From: Thermoplasmata archaeon
GTDB taxonomy: Archaea; Thermoplasmatota; Thermoplasmata; SG8-5; JAGLSY01
Length of the DNA stretch: 7,099 nt
Assembly (NCBI GenBank): GCA_023137005.1
Contig: JAGLQE010000249.1
Coordinates: 1-7,099 of the forward strand
Direction: 5' to 3'
Shown: one piece after another, positions 1 to 4,039 of the stretch
How the letters are laid out: each line of letters begins with the position of its first letter
How positions within the stretch are numbered: position 1 is the first letter of the stretch
The notes under the pieces: generated by a model
Told to the model about the DNA's origin: nothing
What the model saw: only the letters and a program-made list of their open reading frames with translations
The model's database searches: none
Program-made: the position numbers and the translations under genes

Positions 1-224
1 GCAGCATCAGTCATTTCTATTATCGGGCGCATATCCATGAGTGTCTTACCAAAGTAGGTCCCGTAGATCAATGCCATAGCTGACACAATAGGCACCAATG
101 CTAGGACAATTTCTGTTGTAGCTTTATCTATGAGTATCTCCATTATTAAGCCAGAAATTCCTAGTATTGTAATACCATAGAACACTATGGCCAGTGTTAG
201 CTTCCATTTCAATTCTATTTTCAT
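1..224 (-). CDS. Two-TM membrane protein entering a HAMP domain (3' part cut by window edge)
   Basis: The first 74 codons of a minus-strand gene are present and the rest lies beyond position 1. It starts at an ATG five bases after a GAGGTGA ribosome binding site that overlaps the stop codon of the preceding gene. Residues about 9-32 and 38-58 are hydrophobic and form two membrane helices joined by a loop of only about six residues (DKATTE), so there is almost no extracellular sensor domain. After the second helix the sequence RPIIEMTDA resembles the start of a HAMP domain (Pro near 67, then a heptad-like helix). In known families such a layout precedes an MCP signalling domain, a histidine kinase or, as in the neighbouring 307-aa protein, nothing more. 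The output is unknown because the gene is truncated. It is probably co-transcribed with the 76-aa and 307-aa genes. Confidence 0.8.
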   Translation of the reverse strand, partial: MKIELKWKLTLAIVFYGITILGISGLIMEILIDKATTEIVLALVPIVSAMALIYGTYFGKTLMDMRPIIEMTDA

Positions 225-229
225 ATCTT

Positions 230-460
230 TCACCTCATGCTCTGGATCTTTCTTATGATCCCGTCTGCCTCGGCCTTCTTTCCCTGGAATGCCAGGGCGG
301 CACCGATCTTCTTGGCCAGGTCTGGCAGATGTTGTGGTCCGATATCTTCCGGGGTGATGCCAATGGCCCTGCACTGGGATTTCACAGCCATCTTGGCCAC
401 GAAATCACCAACCAGGGGCGACAGTAGTTTCTCTATGCTGTCTGCGAACCTGTTAGCCAT
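230..460 (-). CDS. Small soluble helical protein, 76 aa, unknown function
   Basis: This 76-residue protein has no signal peptide or membrane segment. It starts at an ATG preceded by a near-perfect GGAGGTGA ribosome binding site, 43 bases after the end of the 307-aa HAMP gene. Its stop codon is six bases before the next HAMP gene, whose ribosome binding site it overlaps. The sequence looks mostly alpha-helical. An amphipathic N-terminal helix leads into a single cysteine (C30), a GITPEDI turn at 34-40, an LPDLAKKI helix near 45-52, and a basic C-terminal helix ending RKIQSMR. I do not recognise a named family. The even conservation-like pattern, good ribosome binding site and tight placement between two HAMP membrane proteins argue that it is a real gene. 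A cytoplasmic partner or adaptor for those proteins is an inference from position only. Confidence 0.8.
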   Translation of the reverse strand: MANRFADSIEKLLSPLVGDFVAKMAVKSQCRAIGITPEDIGPQHLPDLAKKIGAALAFQGKKAEADGIIRKIQSMR

Positions 461-503
461 TTCTTCACCTCCTTTCTTTCATCATCCATGATATCAGCTC
501 CAC

Positions 504-1427
504 TCACTCGGTATCCTGTGATCCGTTCACTTCTTCTCCAGCCATCTCCTCGTCCAGGTCTCCGGCCATTAGTCTTATGCTGAGTACCATCTGGTTGAAG
601 GCCTTGGAAAGGTCGGTCACTTCATCATTGCCTGCTTCTGAAACTGCAAAGTCGAATTTTCCTTCTCTGACTTTCTGGGCAGCATCCGTGGTCTCTTTCA
701 ACCGTGATGTGATGGAATTCGTTATCAGGAAACCAACAAGGAACAGGAGTACGATCGCTGTTACTGAGAACAGTTGAGCAGATAATTGCTCCAACACTTC
801 AGCATTCTCTACCTTTTCCTCTGCTTCTTCACTCTCGTCGTAAAGTACGCCTATCATGTGCTTGATGCCCATGTGATCATCTTCTTCCTCTTCATGATCG
901 TCATGGTCTGCAGCTTCCTCTTCATGTTCATGGCCCAGGATGATCTCCATCTGCTCTGCATAGAAGGTGGTGAACAGCTCTACATTCACTCTGCCAGTAT
1001 CTGTTGGATAGAATGTGGCATTCTCTTCAAAGGCTTCATCCATTGTTTCCATGACCACACTCAGTATCTCAAGGTCCTCGGCCAAATGCTCGTGTACCTC
1101 GCATTCATCAGCCTTTGACTCAAAATCTGCTTGGATCGAGGCAAACATAAGATCATTGGCCTCACAGAGTTCTTCTTTATGCTCCAGGGTCTCGGCCAAT
1201 TGATCGGCCTTTGTTCGATCGATGGTGAAATATCTCATTCCATGGGCAAATTCTTCATTAATGCCTAGTGCTAAGGCATTAATGTCATTGATATCCTGAT
1301 TCGCCCCTTCCATTCCAGTCCATGCTTCGTCTACCTCGGCATCCATTATACTTCCTACTACTAGATTTGCGACGAGCAGTACAGCAACCACTGTGAAGCT
1401 CATCATCAATTTCATTCCTATTTTCAT
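504..1427 (-). CDS. HAMP-domain membrane receptor with His/Asp/Glu-rich sensor loop and no output domain
   Basis: A 307-aa membrane protein with methyl-accepting-receptor topology. It has a short basic N-terminus, TM1 at about 9-27, a helical extracytoplasmic domain at about 29-216, TM2 at about 218-237, and a HAMP domain at about 237-290 (TDAAQKVREGKFDF, then a conserved DEV and LSKAFNQM). Only about 17 acidic residues follow HAMP, so it has no kinase, MCP hairpin or cyclase. The outer domain resembles a four-helix-bundle MCP sensor. It carries an insert at 166-190 with six histidines (H166, H168, H175, H178, H185, H190) among many Asp and Glu residues, which suggests binding of Zn, Ni, Cu or Co. 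The start is an ATG six bases after AGGAGGT. Such a protein could pass a signal by HAMP-HAMP contact with a partner, perhaps the truncated HAMP protein two genes downstream; that is inference. Topology and HAMP assignment are firm; the ligand is not. Confidence 0.9.
   Translation of the reverse strand: MKIGMKLMMSFTVVAVLLVANLVVGSIMDAEVDEAWTGMEGANQDINDINALALGINEEFAHGMRYFTIDRTKADQLAETLEHKEELCEANDLMFASIQADFESKADECEVHEHLAEDLEILSVVMETMDEAFEENATFYPTDTGRVNVELFTTFYAEQMEIILGHEHEEEAADHDDHEEEEDDHMGIKHMIGVLYDESEEAEEKVENAEVLEQLSAQLFSVTAIVLLFLVGFLITNSITSRLKETTDAAQKVREGKFDFAVSEAGNDEVTDLSKAFNQMVLSIRLMAGDLDEEMAGEEVNGSQDTE
858..932 (-). other. His/Asp/Glu-rich putative metal-binding segment
   Basis: This part of the 307-aa receptor gene (residues about 166-190) encodes six histidines, interleaved almost entirely with Glu and Asp. 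It starts GHEHEEE and ends near GIKH. In the predicted topology it faces outside, between the two membrane helices. Clusters of this kind are typical of divalent-metal buffers and sensors. No specific metal can be chosen from the sequence. Confidence 0.7.
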
Positions 1428-1648
1428 AATTTTACCTCCTTATATTCTTCTATTATCATTTTTTCCTTGATTCCGTGATCGTGATCTTCTATGACATTCT
1501 CCTCTCTACCTCTCTGTCCAACAAAAAAAGAAAATACTGCAGGGTAATTTCTCCCTGCAGGAGAGGAGGAGATGATTGGGAGGGCTCCCCAAGGGCTTGG
1601 GGATGATTCAATAAATCTGGCAGTTGCATGATACGAATTAGCTATCAT
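1424..1648 (-). CDS. Doubtful 74-aa ORF across a terminator-like hairpin
   Basis: An open frame of 74 codons begins at an ATG six bases after a perfect AGGAGG, inside the end of the 52-aa gene. It ends in an ATGA overlap with the start of the HAMP receptor gene. Those signals favour a gene. Against it, the frame runs straight through two hairpins and a T-tract (seen as a Ser/Pro-rich stretch, then FSFF) that look like a transcription terminator. The predicted protein has no domain or membrane helix and its composition is uneven: Ser/Pro-rich first half, acidic/basic second half. The AGGAGG also encodes sensible residues of the upstream protein (LQEAEN), so it may be coincidental. Alternatives are a leader peptide acting in attenuation, or plain non-coding sequence. 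I lean slightly towards non-coding. Confidence 0.3.
   Translation of the reverse strand: MIANSYHATARFIESSPSPWGALPIISSSPAGRNYPAVFSFFVGQRGREENVIEDHDHGIKEKMIIEEYKEVKL
1522..1560 (-). terminator. Hairpin plus T-tract terminator after the 52-aa gene
   Basis: On the minus strand a perfect 8-bp stem (CTGCAGGG / CCCTGCAG, 8-nt loop, 1537-1560) is followed at once by TATTTTCTTTTTTTG (1536-1522). Archaeal RNA polymerase terminates at oligo-T tracts, and a hairpin is optional. The site lies about 80 bases after the 52-aa stop codon and about 95 bases before the HAMP receptor gene. It therefore probably ends, or attenuates, transcripts from the upstream promoter. Confidence 0.65.
1587..1602. repeat. Short GC-rich palindrome upstream of the terminator
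   Basis: CCCCAAG and CTTGGGG flank two bases, giving a near-perfect palindrome that could form a 6-7 bp hairpin in RNA of either strand. It lies 27 bases upstream, in minus-strand transcription, of the CTGCAGGG hairpin. It may be part of the same terminator or attenuator, or a binding site. No function can be assigned. Confidence 0.5.
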
Positions 1649-1796
1649 TTTCTGCCTCCTGTAATCGTGATAATTTCTCGGTTAAATTGGAAATAATGGA
1701 TTCCATCCTGTTAAGCCTGCATTGCACACAATTACATTCTGGGTCCTGAATGTCCTCCAGATAGGATTCCATCGGTGTCTGGGCGGCGGTCTCCAT
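1638..1796 (-). CDS. Small CxCxxC coiled-coil protein, 52 aa
   Basis: This 52-aa ORF starts at an ATG sharing its first base with the TAA of the 267-aa gene (TAATG). A GGGTG-type ribosome binding site lies six bases upstream. The protein has an N-terminal acidic stretch and then a CNCVQC motif (C21, C23, C26). A C-terminal helix with heptad spacing of hydrophobic residues follows (about 27-48, RLNRMESIISNLTEKL). Three closely spaced cysteines beside a coiled coil suggest a dimer that could bind zinc or another metal across the interface, or a redox-active site. The family is not recognised. Overlap with the upstream gene implies translational coupling, and the terminator-like hairpin downstream suggests it is the last gene of the 45-aa / 267-aa / 52-aa unit. 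Confidence 0.75.
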   Translation of the reverse strand: METAAQTPMESYLEDIQDPECNCVQCRLNRMESIISNLTEKLSRLQEAENDS

Positions 1797-2599
1797 TAAG
1801 CCCACCCCCTTGACTCGGATGTTTTTTCCTCGGTTTTGAAGGAATAATTTAGAACACCTTCTTCTGATTCTTCAACCTTGATGGAATTTCCATTGCCATT
1901 GCACTCGCGAAGTTTCAGGATCCCATTGCACATCCCTAAAATGAATTGCTGTAATTGGTGTGTGTTCAAACCCGTAAATGAGAAATTGCAATTACCATTG
2001 TTCGAATCAACTTTGAAATCATCTAGAAGTAATAGTTCTTGAAGATTCTTCAATGCGATTTCCTGTTCATTATTCTCTCTGTTAAACCAGTGGAATATAG
2101 GTAATATATGATTGTTCAATATTATATATTCTCCAATCTCTTTGGATCTACTGTATTCTGCCCCGTACATATCGTCTATGCTCACCAGCAGGTCGCCAAG
2201 TATGGTCGCAGGATACCAACTGTCATTCCTGAACTTGGTTGATCGATGTGTTCTGATCTCAAGAAGTTCCAGTCCCTTTTGCCCTTTCTTGAATGAATAA
2301 TATTGCATTATGCCTTTTATGATCCCGCCCCGGACCTTGCCGTGGATCTTTACTTCTTCGCTGAGCAGTTCTTTGAATCCTGCATCAAGCTTTTCCCACT
2401 CTTCTTTGGTGATCGAGTCTCCCAAATTGGTCATGATAGATAGGACGAGGAAACTTCCATCATCCGAAGTGAGCTCATCCGGTACTTTTCCAATGAAAGA
2501 ACACTGCTCTTCAACCAGGCCTTTTGGGTCCTCTATGGATATCGAGGTTTCAATGACCTTAACCATTTCATCGAAGAGTTCTCCAGGCATCTGTATCAT
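1796..2599 (-). CDS. 267-aa probable sensory protein; C-terminal half weakly V4R/HNOB-like
   Basis: A soluble 267-aa protein with no membrane segment or signal peptide. Residues 1-88 form an acidic, probably helical N-terminal part. From about 89 the pattern is GKVRGGIIKGIMQYY, then FRNDSWYP (123-130), a long helix (ILGDLLVSIDDMYG), EIGEYII, and a C-terminal beta-alpha-beta section (NFSFTGL ... QFILGMCNGIL ... IKVEES ... YSF) at 203-254. This order recalls the small-ligand fold shared by V4R, heme-NO-binding and the myxobacterial DUF2378-like proteins, but the resemblance is by eye and weak. No conserved haem histidine can be assigned. It starts at an ATG overlapping the stop of the 45-aa ORF (ATGA). 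There is little ribosome binding site of its own, so coupled translation is likely. Its stop overlaps the start of the CxCxxC gene. The ligand is unknown. Confidence 0.85.
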   Translation of the reverse strand: MIQMPGELFDEMVKVIETSISIEDPKGLVEEQCSFIGKVPDELTSDDGSFLVLSIMTNLGDSITKEEWEKLDAGFKELLSEEVKIHGKVRGGIIKGIMQYYSFKKGQKGLELLEIRTHRSTKFRNDSWYPATILGDLLVSIDDMYGAEYSRSKEIGEYIILNNHILPIFHWFNRENNEQEIALKNLQELLLLDDFKVDSNNGNCNFSFTGLNTHQLQQFILGMCNGILKLRECNGNGNSIKVEESEEGVLNYSFKTEEKTSESRGWA

Positions 2600-2733
2600 C
2601 CCAGAGAGCTGGCCTTCAGCCCATGCGCGCTCTTTTGAATATGATCTTCTATTATCATTATTGTATTATTCAAGCACTGGACGAATTCTGTCAACTTCAA
2701 TTCATCTTCCTTGTTCCTGTTTTCTATTTTCAT
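2596..2733 (-). CDS. Small 45-aa helical peptide, first gene of the left operon
   Basis: A 45-codon ORF starts at an ATG four bases after AAGGTG, about 30 bases downstream of the predicted transcription start of a strong archaeal promoter. Its TGA overlaps the ATG of the 267-aa gene (ATGA). The product is charged at the N-terminus (MKIENRNKEDELKL), then amphipathic helical with one cysteine (C20, in FVQCLNNTIMIIEDH), and ends SSLG. There is no membrane helix and I know no family. Without it, the 267-aa gene would have a long untranslated leader and a poor ribosome binding site, so both position and coupling support translation. Residues 9-35 could form a short coiled coil with the 267-aa protein; that is inference. 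Confidence 0.7.
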   Translation of the reverse strand: MKIENRNKEDELKLTEFVQCLNNTIMIIEDHIQKSAHGLKASSLG

Positions 2734-2786
2734 TTCTTCACCTTCTTCCGTGTCGTTGCTCGACAATAAGTGTATATCATTCGGGG

Positions 2787-2800
2787 TATATAAGTTTTTC
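2787..2800 (-). promoter_or_regulatory. Archaeal BRE/TATA promoter for the left (minus) operon
   Basis: Read on the minus strand, GAAAAACTTATATACC gives a purine-rich BRE (2800-2795) joined to a TATA box, CTTATATA (2794-2787). With the usual spacing of about 25 bases, transcription would start near 2764. That gives a leader of about 30 bases holding the AAGGTG ribosome binding site of the 45-aa gene. It is the best promoter match in the intergenic region. Confidence 0.7.
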
Positions 2801-2860
2801 TTATAAACATTTTTATTGTTTTTTGTTTACTTTTGAAACATTAAGATTGTGAATATGTTA

Positions 2861-2880
2861 ACACCGATATTTTCGAGTGT
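2861..2880. promoter_or_regulatory. Possible operator: interrupted inverted repeat
   Basis: ACACCGA and TCGAGTGT form a 7-bp dyad with one bulged base around a TATTT centre. It lies between the two divergent promoters. The size and AT-rich centre fit a site for a dimeric winged-helix protein such as the adjacent Lrp-type regulator, but no binding consensus is known for that protein. Chance occurrence in AT-rich DNA cannot be excluded. Confidence 0.3.
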
Positions 2881-3007
2881 TTTCTCATTATTGAGATTCC
2901 CTCTTCGAATATATGTCTGGCTTCCTATTTTTTGTAATACATCATTAATAAATTATTTTCACTGGCTTTGTTATTTCAAATTATTTCACTAATGAGATTT
3001 CGATAAT

Positions 3008-3019
3008 AAACTTTAAGTG
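3008..3019 (+). promoter_or_regulatory. Probable promoter of the regulator gene (leaderless mRNA)
   Basis: AAACTTTAAGTG provides a short BRE-like AAA and a TATA-like CTTTAAG centred about 28 bases before the ATG at 3044. No ribosome binding site precedes that ATG, which fits a leaderless transcript starting at or next to the start codon. A second AT-rich box, CTATAAAAT (3020-3028), is closer to the gene than normal spacing allows. Confidence 0.45.
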
Positions 3020-3043
3020 CTATAAAATGTATGATGTTAATCG

Positions 3044-3595
3044 ATGAATCTAACAAAACATGAGAAATATGTGATAAAATGCCTGCTCAAGAACGGTAAG
3101 GTCACCGATAAGGACATTGCAACAGAGCTCGGCATTACCTCTCAGGCAGTGGGAAAGATAAGAAAGAAGCTCGAGAGGAATGGAGTTATAGAGGGATACA
3201 CTGTTTCAATAGATTATGATGAGATGGATATCAATGCCTTTGCCATAATCCTGGCCAAGCTGACCCCGGAAGGCTGGAGATACAAGGGCGGAATTGGCGT
3301 GCAGGAGAAGATCGCGGCCAATCCGAATATCGTGGCGATATATCGAGTCCAGGAGGGCCAGATAACGCATATCATCCACTGTGCTTTCCGTAATCTGAAA
3401 GAACTGGACAAGTACATGCATGTGCTACAATCCCAGTATTCGGATTATTTAGAGATAATCAAGACATATGCATTTTCCAATTCAAGTATTATCAAGGAAT
3501 CTTTCGCAGGCCTTATCGGGAAGCTACTGGATGAGGACGAGCAGGAAAGAATGCCCGAGCCCATATTATTTGGAAAGATGGTAGGTGATGATTGA
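3044..3595 (+). CDS. Lrp/AsnC-type winged-helix transcriptional regulator
   Basis: A 183-aa DNA-binding protein. Residues 3-55 form a winged helix-turn-helix typical of Lrp/AsnC: KYVIKCLLKNG, then the VTDKDIATELGIT helix, the recognition helix SQAVGKIRKKLERNG (33-47), and the wing GVIEGYTVSID. Residues about 64-145 give an alpha/beta domain in the position of the Lrp ligand-binding RAM domain (AFAIILAKL, NIVAIYRVQEG, THIIHCAF, YLEIIKTYAFS). About 35 extra, mostly acidic residues extend beyond the usual 150-aa length and may be specific to this group. There is no ribosome binding site before the ATG, so the message is probably leaderless. The stop overlaps the start of the receiver gene (TGATG), which is an unusual partner for an Lrp protein and suggests the two act together. 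It may autoregulate and control the divergent left operon; that is inference. Confidence 0.9.
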   Translation: MNLTKHEKYVIKCLLKNGKVTDKDIATELGITSQAVGKIRKKLERNGVIEGYTVSIDYDEMDINAFAIILAKLTPEGWRYKGGIGVQEKIAANPNIVAIYRVQEGQITHIIHCAFRNLKELDKYMHVLQSQYSDYLEIIKTYAFSNSSIIKESFAGLIGKLLDEDEQERMPEPILFGKMVGDD

Positions 3596-3996
3596 TGGAT
3601 GATATGAAGAAAACAGTCCTGATAGCTGAGGATTCCGAGGTTACCCAGAAGGTATTGAAGTTCATGCTTAGCAAGCAAGGTTACTATGTGGTATCCCAGT
3701 GCATGAACGGTGTCGAGGCGGTAGAGCAATATAAGAAACTGAAGCCCGATGTGATCCTGATGGATATCGCGATGCCGGAAAAGGATGGCATCACTGCGAC
3801 AAAAGAAATAATCGCATTCGACAAGGATGCCAGGATAATCGTGGTAAGTGCCCTTTACAATCCAAAGATGAAAGAAGATGCCAGGGAAGCAGGGGCCAGA
3901 GGTTATGTGATAAAACCCTTCGAGTTCAATGACCTGATACGGGCAATGAAGGATTGTCTTGGCCCATTAAATGAAGATCGAAGTGATTTGAAATAA
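3595..3996 (+). CDS. Stand-alone CheY-like response regulator receiver
   Basis: A single receiver domain of 133 aa, with no output domain. Counting from the ATG at 3595, the acidic pair is E12-D13 (LIAEDSEVT), the phospho-acceptor is D57 (VILMDIAMPEKDG), the switch Ser is S85 (IIVVSAL), the aromatic switch is Y104 and the conserved lysine is K107 (YVIKPFEF). All catalytic residues are present, so it should accept phosphate from a histidine kinase. I chose the ATG at 3595, which overlaps the upstream TGA and follows GGTGA by six bases. A TTG at 3592 in the same frame is the alternative and would add one residue. It is translationally coupled to the Lrp-type regulator and followed by the multi-PAS gene. 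With no DNA-binding domain of its own, it may act by contacting the regulator or the PAS protein, though this is only inferred from gene order. Confidence 0.93.
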   Translation: MDDMKKTVLIAEDSEVTQKVLKFMLSKQGYYVVSQCMNGVEAVEQYKKLKPDVILMDIAMPEKDGITATKEIIAFDKDARIIVVSALYNPKMKEDAREAGARGYVIKPFEFNDLIRAMKDCLGPLNEDRSDLK

Positions 3997-4008
3997 TATA
4001 TATATAAA
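3997..4008 (+). promoter_or_regulatory. Possible internal TATA box before the PAS gene
   Basis: TATATATATAAA follows directly after the receiver stop codon, with GAAATAA upstream acting as a possible BRE. Normal spacing would place the start near 4030, leaving a leader of about ten bases with the GGGGAG ribosome binding site at its very 5' end. The box may let the PAS gene and those after it be transcribed independently of the regulator and receiver. The evidence is sequence only. Confidence 0.4.
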
Positions 4009-4039
4009 GAAAATCATTACAATCATCGGGGAGAACGAT

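Larger units (their letters stand above)
2734..3043. other. Divergent AT-rich intergenic regulatory region
   Basis: This 310-bp stretch between divergent genes holds no convincing ORF in any frame and no RNA gene I can recognise. It contains the minus-strand promoter (2787-2800), a probable plus-strand promoter (3008-3019), an inverted repeat (2861-2880), and an imperfect 16-bp direct repeat (2885-2900 and 2986-3001, 13 of 16 bases alike). The rest is AT-rich sequence without obvious structure. Regulators of the Lrp type often act on their own divergent promoter, so operator sites here are plausible. Confidence 0.7.

Noticed and set aside
194..491. Overlapping plus-strand ORFs of 77 and 84 codons
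   Set aside because: They are antisense to the 76-aa gene, which has a near-perfect ribosome binding site and operon placement.
786..1118. 110-codon plus-strand ORF rich in Phe, Leu and His, looking like a membrane protein
   Set aside because: Its hydrophobic character comes from reading the acidic and His-rich receptor gene in antisense; runs of GAA/GAT codons appear as Phe/Leu/Ile. No ribosome binding site or neighbouring support.
1452..1500. GATCACGATCACGG repeat upstream of the receptor gene as an operator
   Set aside because: Only a short overlapping tandem (ATCACG twice) with no clear promoter next to it; too little to separate from chance.
2310..2852. 180-codon plus-strand ORF opposite the 267-aa gene and its upstream region
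   Set aside because: It is Ser/Leu/Pro-rich without domains, lies antisense to well-supported coupled genes, runs into the promoter region, and lacks a good ribosome binding site. It is a shadow frame.
3445..3729. 94-codon minus-strand ORF across the regulator/receiver junction
   Set aside because: Antisense to two well-recognised genes, with a run of serines produced by reading acidic codons backwards. No supporting signals.
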